DNA of 64,000 nucleotides, from positions 3,485,001-3,549,000 of the forward strand of contig NZ_CP035503.1 of the NCBI RefSeq assembly GCF_006970865.1, given 5' to 3'. The DNA is from Rhodoferax sediminis (GTDB lineage Bacteria; Pseudomonadota; Gammaproteobacteria; Burkholderiales; Burkholderiaceae_C). The position numbers were made by a program, and so were the translations under genes. The notes beneath the pieces were generated by a model that saw only the letters and a program-made list of their open reading frames with translations, was not told the origin of the DNA and ran no database searches. Below, in pieces: positions 18,474 to 27,383 of the stretch; positions within the stretch are counted from its first letter, which is position 1; every line of letters starts with the position of its first letter.

Positions 18474-19163
18474 TCATTTCGCATCCCGCCCAGCTTGATA
18501 AATTGCCTGAACAACTCCGCAGCCCTGCATCAGGGTATCGAGCCGACTCGCCGCAAATTGCAGCCCTTCCGGCGCAACATGAGCATACCGCTCTACCATG
18601 GATTGCGTCTTCCAGCCGCCCAAGCGGCGCTGTAGTTCATGCGTCGGCGTGCCTGCCTCCCTATGCCAGGTTGCAAAGGTATGCCGCAAGTCATGCCAGC
18701 GGAAATCGAATATGCCGGCACGTTGCAGCGCGTTGCGCCACGCCTTGGTATTGACCTGCACCACAGGCTTGCCCTCGTAGGTAAAAACATGGGTTGGGTG
18801 GGCACGCCATTCGACCTCGACGCGCGTCCACGCGCTGGTGATGCTTTGCCAATCGTCGCCCACCGCAAAAAGGTATCGTCCAGGTCTGTTCACAAGGGCA
18901 CGGGCCATCCTGGCGCGGGCGCGGCTTGCGTCCTGAAATTCATCGACCATCACCAACTCAAAGGGGCTGCTCCAGCGACCCGCCTCCAAGTGGTCCGTCG
19001 CCAAATTCAGCATGTCCTCGAAGTCAATGACGCCCTCTGCGGTCAGCTTTTGCTCCCAGGCTTGCCGGATGGCGACAAACAGCGACAAGAAGATCTCATG
19101 CCCGAATCGGAACTTGCCTGTTGCTTCTTCCTGTAGCCGAAGCGCACTTGGGCGTTCACGCAC
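18474..19163 (-). pseudogene. Chimeric remnant: UvrD/Rep-type helicase fragment fused to tyrosine-recombinase C-terminus
   Basis: A 229-aa ORF made of two unrelated pieces. Residues 1-109 look like the middle of a UvrD-like helicase: GVIDFEDMLNLATDHLE, Walker B VMVDEFQDAS at about 71-80, then LFAVGDDWQSI (motif III). The sequence then switches, near nt 18840, to the catalytic end of a tyrosine recombinase: HPTHVFTYEGKPV, the box II WHDLRHTFATWH at about 156-167, GGWKTQSMVERYAHV with the nucleophile Tyr at about 193. Neither half can be a working enzyme: the helicase lacks Walker A and the recombinase lacks its core-binding domain and first catalytic Arg. It marks an old deletion between a helicase gene and an integrase gene. 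Confidence 0.8.
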
Positions 19164-19229
19164 TAAACTTGGGACGGAAGCCCGATCCTACCGCCAGCCG
19201 ACGCCCTTTTACTCAGCAGTTCGCGGTGG

Positions 19230-20657
19230 TCACAGGGCAGGATGTTGGTGATGCCAGTGAGTCTGCTGTTGAAACTGGTGCCCGAGGCGCAGCAGTGTGC
19301 TCTCTCCGAACGGCCGACCGACGAGCTGAATGCCATTTGGTAGCCCGTTCGCGGTGAATCCGGCGGGCAATGCCAGTGCGGGCAATCCGAGATAGTTGAT
19401 GCCGCGTGTCCAGTAGGAGAAATTACCGAAACGCGCTTCGATGTCTCTTTCGCTGCCGGTAGTCGTTTCTTCGATGGTGGGCACAGCACACGGCAACGTC
19501 GGCAATAGAAGGGCGTCCGCGCCCGCCAGATGCTCGGCTAAAAAGCGCGCCTGATACTGAGCGCGCAGGCGTAAGGCATCCACATAACGGGTCGCCGGGT
19601 ACAACAAGCCGCGCTGGATGCGGCGTCGAACTTGGGTGCCGTAAGCTTCGGGACAGCCGGTCAGCCATTTGCCATGGATCGATGCCACTTCGACTCCGAG
19701 CACGAGCGATGCAAGAGCCGCAGCTTCGGCAATATTGGGTAGGGCAACACGCCGCAGGGTCACACCAGCGCTGGCGAGGTCGTTCGCCACTTGCTCCACC
19801 AAAGCGCGCACCTCATCGGTCAGCGGCGCATCGGCCGGAAACTGCGGCACCACAACCACGTCGGCTCGAGTTAGAGGTCGATCCAGTCCTACTTCGTAAT
19901 CGTGCCACCGAGTCGCCACGCAAGCCGCGTCTTGCGCATCTGGGCCAGACACTACACTCAGCAGGCGGGCGCAGTCACGTGCAGTCTGTGCAAGAAAGCC
20001 AACGCAATCCAGACTTGGGGACAACGGCATCACGCCGTACGTCGATACTGCATATTGAGTGGGCTTGATGCCCGTGACACCGCACGCCGCTGCTGGAAGT
20101 CGCACCGAACCGCCGGTATCCGATCCCAACGCGCCAAACACAAGACGCGCGGCCACCGCAGCACCGCTACCGCTGGAAGAACCGCCAGTCACATGCTCCT
20201 GAGACCACGGATTTCGTCCATGACCCAGGTGCGCATTGAATCCAGTTGGACTCATGGCGAACTCTGCCATGTGCAAAGCGCCGAGGTCCACAGCCCCTGC
20301 GTTCGCCAGTCGTTGAATGACTGTGGCTGTATGGTCCGGCCGAAATCCGCTGAGGATCCGGCTGCCACATTCCGCTAGCTCGCCCTCCTGGAAGAACATG
20401 TCCTTGTGGGCCAGCGGCACGCCATGCAGAGGGCCACACTGAGCGCCCTCATGTCTTTCCTTATCGAGTTTGGCCGCCTGTCCTAAGGCCTGCTCACGCC
20501 TCGTGCGAACGAACCCACTGAAGCCGGTCACAGCCCCTTCGACCTGGGCCAAACAGGCGCTCGCAAGCGCGTGCGCCGATACATTCCGGCTGAGCATCTC
20601 CGCCGCCTCGCAGAGCGATACCGCACTCGGCAGCGATGCTGTGATGTCAGCGCCCAT
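19230..20657 (-). CDS. Amidase (amidase-signature family)
   Basis: A 475-aa Ser-cisSer-Lys amidohydrolase. The catalytic Lys is in LAHKDMF (about residue 85), the cis-Ser in [11 protein letters not shown] (about 161) and the nucleophile Ser in [13 protein letters not shown] (about 184). The start ATG 20657 (MGADITASL) is preferred; the frame extends to 20684. Its first codons overlap the end of the small upstream gene by 11 bases, implying translational coupling. It resembles AtzE/GatA-like enzymes that need a small partner. It stands at the 3' end of the leftward ABC-transporter gene series, so it probably hydrolyses an imported amide. Substrate not determinable from sequence. Confidence 0.88.
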   Translation of the reverse strand: MGADITASLPSAVSLCEAAEMLSRNVSAHALASACLAQVEGAVTGFSGFVRTRREQALGQAAKLDKERHEGAQCGPLHGVPLAHKDMFFQEGELAECGSRILSGFRPDHTATVIQRLANAGAVDLGALHMAEFAMSPTGFNAHLGHGRNPWSQEHVTGGSSSGSGAAVAARLVFGALGSDTGGSVRLPAAACGVTGIKPTQYAVSTYGVMPLSPSLDCVGFLAQTARDCARLLSVVSGPDAQDAACVATRWHDYEVGLDRPLTRADVVVVPQFPADAPLTDEVRALVEQVANDLASAGVTLRRVALPNIAEAAALASLVLGVEVASIHGKWLTGCPEAYGTQVRRRIQRGLLYPATRYVDALRLRAQYQARFLAEHLAGADALLLPTLPCAVPTIEETTTGSERDIEARFGNFSYWTRGINYLGLPALALPAGFTANGLPNGIQLVGRPFGESTLLRLGHQFQQQTHWHHQHPAL

Positions 20658-20877
20658 CGGCTTGCTCCATGCGGCGCATTGCACTTAGGAAGGCGTCCGG
20701 CGCTTGCCACGTAAGCTCGCGTGCCGCTTGCGATACGGCCTGGGTGACTTTCAAAGCACCTGCAACGAGGTCGGAGGCATCATCCGGCGCCAGCGGCGCA
20801 GCGCCGAAACTCGCCACCCAACGCTGTGCGGCATCCACCAAGTCAGAGCTGTCGCCATGTTGATTCACTGCATCCAT
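20647..20877 (-). CDS. Small AtzG-like/DUF4089-type protein, probable amidase partner
   Basis: A 76-aa protein. AGGAGA lies just before ATG 20877. It is predicted all-alpha, with no signal or membrane segment. Small proteins of this size (AtzG, DUF4089) precede AtzE-type amidases and form a GatC-like complex that stabilises the enzyme. The evidence is position, size and overlap with the amidase start; the sequence itself (ALKVTQAVSQAARELTWQAPDAFLSAMRRME) shows only weak resemblance, so the family name is tentative. Confidence 0.6.
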   Translation of the reverse strand: MDAVNQHGDSSDLVDAAQRWVASFGAAPLAPDDASDLVAGALKVTQAVSQAARELTWQAPDAFLSAMRRMEQADGR

Positions 20878-21129
20878 CAGATTCTCCTGTTAGAAAGCAT
20901 CCCCATGTCATCGTCACCGTGCCTTTCCCTTGGCAAACAACGCGCCACCCATGGCGTCGACGTTCGATTTAGGCCCAATAGTCAACGAGAGCCTCGCCTA
21001 TCAGATTCGCCCGGCGTCGACCTTTACCCGGCCATCATCGCTGTCGTTACCGGGCATCCACGACAGCCAACGCGATTCACTCGGGCGCTTTGCGGGCAGG
21101 AACGGCTGCTAGACCGCGTACCCTAGATA

Positions 21130-21855
21130 TCATCCTCCCAGGAAAGAACGGCGCACCTCGTCATCTCCCAGAAGTGCCAACCCCGTACCGGTGTGGCTAA
21201 CCACCCCTCGCTGGATCACGTAGCCCCGGTCGGCTAGTTCCAATGCCGAACGGGCATTCTGCTCGATTAGCAGGAAGGTGATGCCGGCTACCGTTCGGAG
21301 CTCGCGCAACTTCTCGAACATATTCTTCGTCAAGATCGGGGACAAGCCGACGGAAGGCTCATCCATAAGAATCATGCGTGGATTGAGCATGAGCGAGCGA
21401 CCGACCTCAAGCGCTCGTCGTTCACCGCCGGAAAGGGTCCCCGCGTACTGACCCCGCCGTTCCGCCAGCCGCGGGAACAGGTCCAATATCTCGTTGATCC
21501 GTCTCTTCACTCGTGCTTTGTCCCGAACGAGATACATTCCGAGTTCAAGGTTCTCGTAAACACTCATTGATGGGAAAATCGTCGAAAGCTGGGGAACCAT
21601 CGCGATTCCGGCTCGCAACAAGTCTTGCGGCTGCATCGATGTGACGTTCTGGTGCTCAAACGACACTTCGCCGAGGCGAACCTTGATCAAGCCGTAAATC
21701 GCCTTAAATACCGTCGACTTGCCAGAGCCGTTTGGCCCCACGATAGCGACAATCTCGCCGCGGCGGACCTCCAGGTCGACTCCGTGCAAGATGTCGAAAC
21801 CTCCGTAGCCAGCGACGACGCCCTTGAGGGCTAGCATGACTTCGCCCGCAAGCAT
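21130..21855 (-). CDS. livF: Branched-chain-type ABC transporter ATPase (LivF-like)
   Basis: A 241-aa ATPase from ATG 21855 (MLAGEVMLALKGV); a longer frame to 21915 would overlap livG by 35 bases. It has Walker A VGPNGSGKST at about residues 39-48, signature LSGGERRALEVGRSLM, Walker B RMILMDEPSVGLSP and the LivF-typical ending TFLLIEQNARSALELADRGYV. It drives uptake together with LivG. This stretch is visibly less GC-rich than the flanking chromosome, in line with acquisition by transfer. Confidence 0.9.
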   Translation of the reverse strand: MLAGEVMLALKGVVAGYGGFDILHGVDLEVRRGEIVAIVGPNGSGKSTVFKAIYGLIKVRLGEVSFEHQNVTSMQPQDLLRAGIAMVPQLSTIFPSMSVYENLELGMYLVRDKARVKRRINEILDLFPRLAERRGQYAGTLSGGERRALEVGRSLMLNPRMILMDEPSVGLSPILTKNMFEKLRELRTVAGITFLLIEQNARSALELADRGYVIQRGVVSHTGTGLALLGDDEVRRSFLGG

Positions 21856-21880
21856 TGTGGAGGTGTCGGAAGGATTCACT

Positions 21881-22666
21881 TCAAGCGCCGAGGTAAGCAA
21901 CGATGACCTCCTCATTGTGTTGGATCTGTTCTGGCGACCCGTCGGCTAGGAGTCGTCCATCGTTGAGCACCACGATTCGATCCGCGATCGAGAAGATGAA
22001 GCCGATATTGTGTTCAACAACGATGAAAGCAACTCGTTCTTCCTGGTTCAGGACCTTGACGTAATGTTTTAAGGACTCGATCAGGGTGGGGTTCACCCCG
22101 GAGGTGGCCTCGTCCAGCATGACAAGACGCGGCCTGGACATCATGGCCATTACGAGCTCGAGAAGCCGCATCTGCCCCCCAGAGAGGTTGCCGGCATACT
22201 CATGGATCAGCTGAGGGAAGCCCATAAGTTCGATGAGGTCCGCCGCGCGCTGACGAGTAGCAATATCTGCAGGGCGCAGCATGTCGCGCAGACCGACCCC
22301 CTTCCACTGCCGCCCCATCAAGGCGTTTTCCCATACGGAGAGTTCCGGGAATATCCTGACGTTCTGAAAGGTCCGTCCTATGCCGTTTCGTGCGACTTGC
22401 ATGGCCCGCAGCCGCGTCACATCGGTTCCATCGAAGACGATTCTCCCCGCGTCCAATAAGATGTCTCGAGATAGACAGCCAAGAAGGGTGGACTTACCTG
22501 AGCCATTGGGGCCGACTAGGCCAACGATCTCGCCGACGGCAACGTCAAAGTTCACGCCTTGAACGGCGCGGATCCCGCCGAAGCTCTTTGTGATGCCCTG
22601 TGCGGAGAGCAAGGACGGTTGGTTGCCTTTAGGCGCCGCCTCGCTAGATAAGGCCCGGTTAATCAT
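21881..22666 (-). CDS. livG: Branched-chain-type ABC transporter ATPase (LivG-like)
   Basis: A 261-aa ATPase. Walker A GLVGPNGSGKSTLLG is near residue 50, signature LSGGQMRLLELVMAMM, Walker B RLVMLDEATSGVNP (Ala replaces the usual Pro of DEP), and VVEHNIGFIFSIADRI is the switch region. The insert GIGRTFQNVRIFPELSVWENA is the LivG-type Q-loop. It overlaps livM by 8 bases. Confidence 0.92.
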   Translation of the reverse strand: MINRALSSEAAPKGNQPSLLSAQGITKSFGGIRAVQGVNFDVAVGEIVGLVGPNGSGKSTLLGCLSRDILLDAGRIVFDGTDVTRLRAMQVARNGIGRTFQNVRIFPELSVWENALMGRQWKGVGLRDMLRPADIATRQRAADLIELMGFPQLIHEYAGNLSGGQMRLLELVMAMMSRPRLVMLDEATSGVNPTLIESLKHYVKVLNQEERVAFIVVEHNIGFIFSIADRIVVLNDGRLLADGSPEQIQHNEEVIVAYLGA

Positions 22667-23744
22667 TGGTTACGATCCTGACGGAGGCAGAGGCGCCGGC
22701 CGGATGAGATATGTCGACATGCGACGAGCCCCTGTGGCGCAGACGCCTGATTAGCCGCCCCAATACCGTCCGGTCCCCACGCTGGATGGTGCCGACAATG
22801 CCCTCGGGCATGAACAGCACAAGCACGATCAAGAACACGCCGAACACCACCAGAAAAGAACTACCCTGGTTAGCCCAAAGTGTGTCTCGCACGAGGAGGA
22901 ATACAACGGAACCTATGACCGGCCCCCAGACCGTTCCCAAGCCGCCAAGCGTAGCCATGATCGCGACATTTATGAGAAAACTGTCCCGAAACATGATCCC
23001 GGGATCAATGAATGTCACCTCGTACGCCCAGCAAGCTCCGACTGACCCTGTAATGGCAGCCGAGAGGCAAAAGACAGTCAATTTGAGTACCGTGGTGTTG
23101 ACACCTCTCGCTTCTGCGCCGTATTCGTCATCCTTGATCGCCAATAGAGAGAGGCCGAATTGGGAGCGTCGAAGCCACCATGCGAACGACACTACCAGGA
23201 CTGCCCCGACAAAGAAGAGGTAATAGAAGAACACCCGATCTACTTCCGATGGCAGGATAAGTCCTTGAGCTCCGGCGGTCAGGGGCTTGGCAATCAGGAC
23301 TAGTTCTCGAGCGGCCAAGAACAGGCCAAGCATAGCGATTGAGAAATACACACCACGTAGTCGCAACAAAGGGTAGCCTACGAGAAGCGCCAAAGCTGCC
23401 GAGAAGACGGCTGCAATCGGTACGGTCGGTGCAAATGGAAGTCCGAGTTTTGCTACAAGAATTCCCGTTACGTAACCGCCTACTCCAAAGAATACTCCGT
23501 GTCCGAAGTCGACATAGCCCGTGAAACCCGAAATGAAGTTCCAGCTAGACGACAGGATGATCCACATGAAGATGGTGCTCATTGTAAGGAGCACGCTGTC
23601 ATTGACACCAAGGAACGGAACCACACTCAGTCCCACAACGCCCGCAAGCGCTAGAGCCAACAACCGATAGCGGCTGAAGCCCCTAGCACTGCGCTCTACG
23701 CGTTCGATATCGGTCGAGCTCAAAGTGGTGACTGGATCGATCAT
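22659..23744 (-). CDS. livM: Branched-chain-type ABC transporter permease (LivM-like)
   Basis: A 361-aa inner-membrane protein with about ten hydrophobic segments. LivM marks are SGFTGYVDFGHGVFFGVGGYVTG, the loop AIKDDEYGAEARGVNTTVLKLTVFCLSAAITGSVGACWA and the last core segment MATLGGLGTVWGPVIGSVVFLL. The final 45 residues form a charged cytoplasmic tail. It overlaps livH by four bases (ATGA). Confidence 0.92.
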   Translation of the reverse strand: MIDPVTTLSSTDIERVERSARGFSRYRLLALALAGVVGLSVVPFLGVNDSVLLTMSTIFMWIILSSSWNFISGFTGYVDFGHGVFFGVGGYVTGILVAKLGLPFAPTVPIAAVFSAALALLVGYPLLRLRGVYFSIAMLGLFLAARELVLIAKPLTAGAQGLILPSEVDRVFFYYLFFVGAVLVVSFAWWLRRSQFGLSLLAIKDDEYGAEARGVNTTVLKLTVFCLSAAITGSVGACWAYEVTFIDPGIMFRDSFLINVAIMATLGGLGTVWGPVIGSVVFLLVRDTLWANQGSSFLVVFGVFLIVLVLFMPEGIVGTIQRGDRTVLGRLIRRLRHRGSSHVDISHPAGASASVRIVTND

Positions 23745-24622
23745 GCGGTCACCCCACGCAACTGGAAAATACCTTTCGGACGGGCAGCCAAAACGACGAC
23801 GACAAGAATGAAAGCAGCAGCCGTCCCAAGGCCAGTTCCGACATTAGGCACATAACCACTGAGTGCCGACTCGATGAGACCGACAAACATTGCGGCAGCC
23901 AGGGTTCCAGCGATCCGGCCGCGGCCACCAAGGATCACGATCACAAAGGCCTTCAGGGTAAACAAGGGGCCCGAGAACGGGTAAAAACCCTGGGTAACGC
24001 TAAACAGGGCTCCAGCAGCGACTGCAGTAGCAGTGCCCACACCAAACGCGGCACAATAGATTCGTGTGACGTCAATTCCAACAATGCGCGCAGCCTCGCG
24101 ATTTTCCGCGGTCGCTCGCATTGCCTTGCCAGCCTTGGTGCGATTGAGGAATAGTGCAAGCAGACCGAGCAGGACAATGGCGGCGATCAGCATGACAACC
24201 TTGGCCACAGAGACTCGGTAACCGAAAAGCGCGAGCACCGAGTCCGAATAGGAGGCAGTAGTGATCCGGGGAGTAGTAGTGAACACCAGTGTCAAGACGC
24301 CTTGGATCAAGGCGGCCAGTCCAAATGTGATCAACAGCGGCATCAGCTCCGGCCTTTCGAGCACGGGGATGATGAGCAAGCGCGACACAACCCAGCCGAC
24401 TGCGAATCCCACGACGATCAGGATGGGCAACGCCATGAGAACATCAATACCTAGATATCGTTGGGCCATCCATGCTAGATATGCACCTATAACGAGGAAT
24501 TCTCCATGCGCAAGATTGATGACGCGCATGATCCCGAAGATCATCGACAGTCCCTGGGCCATCAAGGCGTAGAACCCCCCGAGGATGACACCGTCAATAA
24601 CAACTTGGATGAATATATGCAA
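23741..24622 (-). CDS. livH: Branched-chain-type ABC transporter permease (LivH-like)
   Basis: A 293-aa inner-membrane protein with about eight hydrophobic segments. Diagnostic are the start DGVILGGFYALMAQGLSMIFGIMRVINLAHGEF, the loop NRTKAGKAMRATAENREAARIVGIDVTRIYCAAFGVG and GGRGRIAGTLAAAMFVGLIES. It pairs with LivM. A 52-base gap separates it from the binding-protein gene upstream. Confidence 0.93.
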   Translation of the reverse strand: MHIFIQVVIDGVILGGFYALMAQGLSMIFGIMRVINLAHGEFLVIGAYLAWMAQRYLGIDVLMALPILIVVGFAVGWVVSRLLIIPVLERPELMPLLITFGLAALIQGVLTLVFTTTPRITTASYSDSVLALFGYRVSVAKVVMLIAAIVLLGLLALFLNRTKAGKAMRATAENREAARIVGIDVTRIYCAAFGVGTATAVAAGALFSVTQGFYPFSGPLFTLKAFVIVILGGRGRIAGTLAAAMFVGLIESALSGYVPNVGTGLGTAAAFILVVVVLAARPKGIFQLRGVTA

Positions 24623-24674
24623 AGCTTGTCTCCGGCCGCGCTGCGGTTTGTCGCAATTTAGTGATCAAATTGCC

Positions 24675-25919
24675 TCAGCGGGCGTTCCACGCCTTTAGCG
24701 GTCGGATTGGGGCCTCTGCGATGTCCAGAGGCGCGACCACGACCTGGTTGCCGTTCTCATCAAGTTGGATTGTCAGCATCTTTCGGTGGACGTTTGCACC
24801 GGCAAGGCCACTTGGGTCCCCTAGGCCTGTGTAGGCGATCGGCCCGTAGAACGTGTTCACCTTCATATCGATCAGTGCCTGACGCACTTTCTCCGTATCG
24901 ACGCTACCAGCCTTCTCAATTGCCATCTGAAGTGACAGCCCTGCCGCAGAGGCACCCGCTGGAAGATAGGAGGGGTTCGAACCGTACTTCTTGACGTAGG
25001 CATTGAAGTAGTCCTTGGCAGTTCCAAAGTACTCGTCCTTGAGATTCGCGGTGGGGACCCACTGAGTCGGGGCCATTATCCCCTGCGCGGTGGCCGCGCC
25101 TAGTTGCTTAACGAAGGTGACTTCTGTGGGAGCCTGAATCATCAGAACATATGTCGGTGCCCAGCCGATGTCGCGCATAGTCCGCGTCGCAAGCAAGCCC
25201 ATGAGGGTCGTCCCTGCTTCGACGAATACGTCCGGATGTTGCGCCTGCATCTGCCGCATCGCGCCAGTAATATCGGTTGCATCCGCGGGCACAGTCTGGA
25301 TAGACACGACTTTTAGACCCATGGCCTCAGCTTGCTGGACCGTGGCTTTCTTGATGTCGGTCATGGGAGCATCATCTGAATGCATCACGGCTATGGTCTT
25401 CACACCCTTCGCCTTGAGTGCTTCGAGGCCGCTCGTGGTGTAACTGCTCGTCAAACTTAGGGGACTGAAAACGTACTGATTCTTGTGATCGAACACGCTA
25501 TTGGCTGCTGCCGCCCCGGCAAACATGATTTTTTTGTACTTCGCAGCGATGGCGGACGTTGCGATTGTGAGGCCGGAAGAATACGGACCAAAGAGAAAAT
25601 CGACCTTGTCCTCACTGATCAAACGCTGAATGAGTTTGATCGCGGTCTCGGGCTCTGACTGGTCGTCATAATATATAACTTGCACCTTGCGCTTGGTGCC
25701 TGCCACGTTGATGCCACCCCGCGCATTGACCTCGTCGACCCACATCTCATAGCCGCGTTTGGTTGATAGGCCCTCGATTGCGAACTTACCAGTGTCCGAT
25801 ACGGCAGCCCCAATTTTGATGGGGCCGCTTTCGGCGGCGTTCGCGGCCTTTCCATAGCCGCCAACAAGAAGCGAGCCGGCAAGGACGGCAGTGGTAGCGA
25901 TACTCAAAAGTCGAATCAT
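24675..25919 (-). CDS. livK: ABC transporter substrate-binding protein (LivK/amide-type, Peripla_BP_6)
   Basis: A 414-aa periplasmic protein. ATG 25919 with GGAAAGG upstream is chosen; the frame is open further up. A signal peptide ends near AANAAESG. The mature protein opens PIKIGAAVSDTGKFAIEGLSTKRGYEMWVDEVNARGGI, the usual start of type I leucine/amide binding proteins, followed by VQVIYYDDQSEPETAIKLIQRLISEDKVDFLFGPYSSG. It is the first clear gene of the leftward transport series. The ligand may be an amide or acid processed by the island enzymes; this is inference from position. Confidence 0.9.
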   Translation of the reverse strand: MIRLLSIATTAVLAGSLLVGGYGKAANAAESGPIKIGAAVSDTGKFAIEGLSTKRGYEMWVDEVNARGGINVAGTKRKVQVIYYDDQSEPETAIKLIQRLISEDKVDFLFGPYSSGLTIATSAIAAKYKKIMFAGAAAANSVFDHKNQYVFSPLSLTSSYTTSGLEALKAKGVKTIAVMHSDDAPMTDIKKATVQQAEAMGLKVVSIQTVPADATDITGAMRQMQAQHPDVFVEAGTTLMGLLATRTMRDIGWAPTYVLMIQAPTEVTFVKQLGAATAQGIMAPTQWVPTANLKDEYFGTAKDYFNAYVKKYGSNPSYLPAGASAAGLSLQMAIEKAGSVDTEKVRQALIDMKVNTFYGPIAYTGLGDPSGLAGANVHRKMLTIQLDENGNQVVVAPLDIAEAPIRPLKAWNAR

Positions 25920-26217
25920 GATGTGGCCTTTCCGAGGAAGACTGAGGGAAACTGAAGGAGACGCATTGAAACTATTGATCTTTCCTAAAAGCACGACAAC
26001 CCATCCGGCGGTCATGCCTTACGTCTCCAGGAACCTTGCTGGAGAATTCGGCCTTGGTGCAAGACCCGTCGTGCGGAGCGACCGCGTGCTGCCCGGATCC
26101 TGTAAGGGGTAACGGCTGCGCCGCGGCTGTTCTGTCGGTGGGTGTGGCACGGCAAATCGCGGTCACATGGAAGGTATTGCTCGATGACTGTGGCAGCGAC
26201 GCTCCGAGAGCCGTGCC

Positions 26218-26418
26218 CGGATCGCATTTCTGCCTTCGTACGCGTCGGACCTGAATCCCGCGGTGGGCCTGTGAGCGTCGCTCAATCAACATGCGCGGGT
26301 CAACGACTACTCCGACTACGTGAGCCAACTGCCCACGACGGCACGCACCAAAACCAAAAGCGCGGAGAAACGCCTCTCGATCATCGCTGCTCGATGGCTG
26401 CCGACTACGCTGTGGTGA
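26218..26418 (+). pseudogene. IS630-family transposase remnant (C-terminal end)
   Basis: Read in one frame, this stretch gives RIAFLPSYASDLNP, then a stop codon (TGA 26272) where the family has the Trp of LW, then ASLNQHARVNDYSDYV and TARTKTKSAEKRLSIIAARW. FLPxYAxDLNPvExLWa followed by a Lys/Arg-rich tail is the end of the IS630 DDE domain. The N-terminal part cannot be found in frame upstream. It lies between the leftward promoter and livK, so an IS copy once landed in that leader and then decayed. Confidence 0.6.
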
Positions 26419-26438
26419 TTTCATGACTCAGGAGAATC

Positions 26439-26591
26439 TCAATGGCGAGACTGAATAGACATGTTGAGGACGAGAAATGTTTTTGGATGGTCCGTAGCTT
26501 TGACATGTTCGAAGGACCGGTGAAAGGCCAGGTTAGCAAGCGAGGAGACGCAGATCGAGCAGATTCGGTCGAGGGTGGTCGTTTCCGCCAT
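26439..26591 (-). CDS. Short ORF after the leftward promoter, possibly a truncated gene
   Basis: A 50-aa frame (MAETTTLDRICSICVSSLAN..., ending MSIQSRH) begins about 38 bases downstream of the predicted leftward transcription start and ends 20 bases before the IS630 remnant. The mirror-image gene on the other side starts at the same distance from its promoter. It could therefore be the stump of the original first gene of the leftward operon, cut by the insertion, or only a chance frame. No family recognised; no clear Shine-Dalgarno. Confidence 0.3.
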   Translation of the reverse strand: MAETTTLDRICSICVSSLANLAFHRSFEHVKATDHPKTFLVLNMSIQSRH

Positions 26592-26622
26592 GTTGTTCTC
26601 ATGCAATTGATGTAAAGATATT

Positions 26623-26664
26623 CGAATGTCCGGACATTATGTGGTTCCCCAAATGCCATGTCAA
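26623..26664 (-). promoter_or_regulatory. Leftward promoter with palindromic operator
   Basis: On the minus strand, TTGACA (complement of 26659-26664) and CATAAT (complement of 26636-26641) are exactly 17 bases apart. The -10 is overlapped and followed by the perfect palindrome AATGTCCGGACATT (26625-26638). The same arrangement is found mirror-wise at 27384-27423. It should drive the livKHMGF-amidase series and be repressed by a protein bound at the palindrome. Confidence 0.75.
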
Positions 26665-27383
26665 TACTTACATTGCGCTTTTTAACTTGCTTGGTGTTTT
26701 CCCTTCCGTGGGCTTGAGGGCGCACGCTTGCCGATCCCCTCGGGTGGCGAACCATGAACCACGATACTTCTACCGCCTCCGCGGCAGAGTCGGGGATTTC
26801 CCCTAGCTTGGAGTGCCACGCGGTTCTCTAGTTGTTTCATGGCGGAAGCCAACGCTGCTTTTGACCCGGAAAACCTTTGCCAACATTTCGTTGGTACGCA
26901 TCCCACTGATGACGGACAGTGATGCCGTCCAACCACGCAGGTTAGGCCGATACAGCTGACTGGCTGGCGATAAGGGTGGAGCGACTGCCTACCCCGCCAG
27001 CCAAGGACTCCAGCAAATCATTGCGCTCGTGCGCGGCAATTGGTGCGACGGCGAAGCGTCAAGTATCAGATCCGACTTCGCTAGCGTTACTTTGTCCTAA
27101 ATGGATGGGCGGGTTCATTGATTTGGAGGGTGGACCATGCTCTAGCACGCTTGTGAGCGCGACGGACCGTTGAAGGCGCCACTTCGCGAGCTCGTTTGCC
27201 ACGTATCGCCCCCCGCTGGCCCTAGGTCAGGCACGCCAAAGTACGCCTCCAACGTACCAGCCCCGAAGGCCTGGAGTCGGACAACCGTTTGCAGATGGGC
27301 CTCTTCCATGTCGATCACCATGCGAAAAACGATCGACCGAAAGCCACTATTCACACTCACACCTCGTCGAACGAAACGAAGCC
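26665..27383. other. Region between the two divergent promoters: no intact gene
   Basis: About 720 bp without a credible intact coding frame. The only protein-like signal is a possible LysR helix-turn-helix remnant on the minus strand (listed separately). The 27000-27380 part shows nothing recognisable. It probably held a regulator gene that has decayed. Confidence 0.5.
26730..26936 (-). pseudogene. Possible remnant of a LysR-type regulator (HTH only)
   Basis: On the minus strand the stretch RFSGSKAALASAMKQLENRVALQ aligns without gaps to the LysR helix-turn-helix pattern (RLHVSQPALSRAIRQLEEDLGV); the rest of a LysR protein is not in frame. A LysR gene next to an itaconate operon is known in pseudomonads, which makes a decayed regulator plausible. 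Weak evidence from about 23 residues. Confidence 0.3.

Noticed and set aside
18474-18860. The recombinase fragment of the chimeric ORF as a possible integron integrase for the abiV cassette
   Set aside because: The motifs (WHDLRHTFATWH, GGWKTQSMVERYAHV) are phage-integrase-like and lack IntI features; it is also truncated, so it cannot serve the attC site.
20930-21112. A 60-aa frame between the livF-like and AtzG-like genes
   Set aside because: No ribosome site, no family resemblance, and it lies antisense to the transcript; the 252-bp gap shows no supported feature.
25972-26424. A 150-aa minus-strand frame upstream of livK
   Set aside because: It is antisense to the IS630 remnant and has no recognisable domain.
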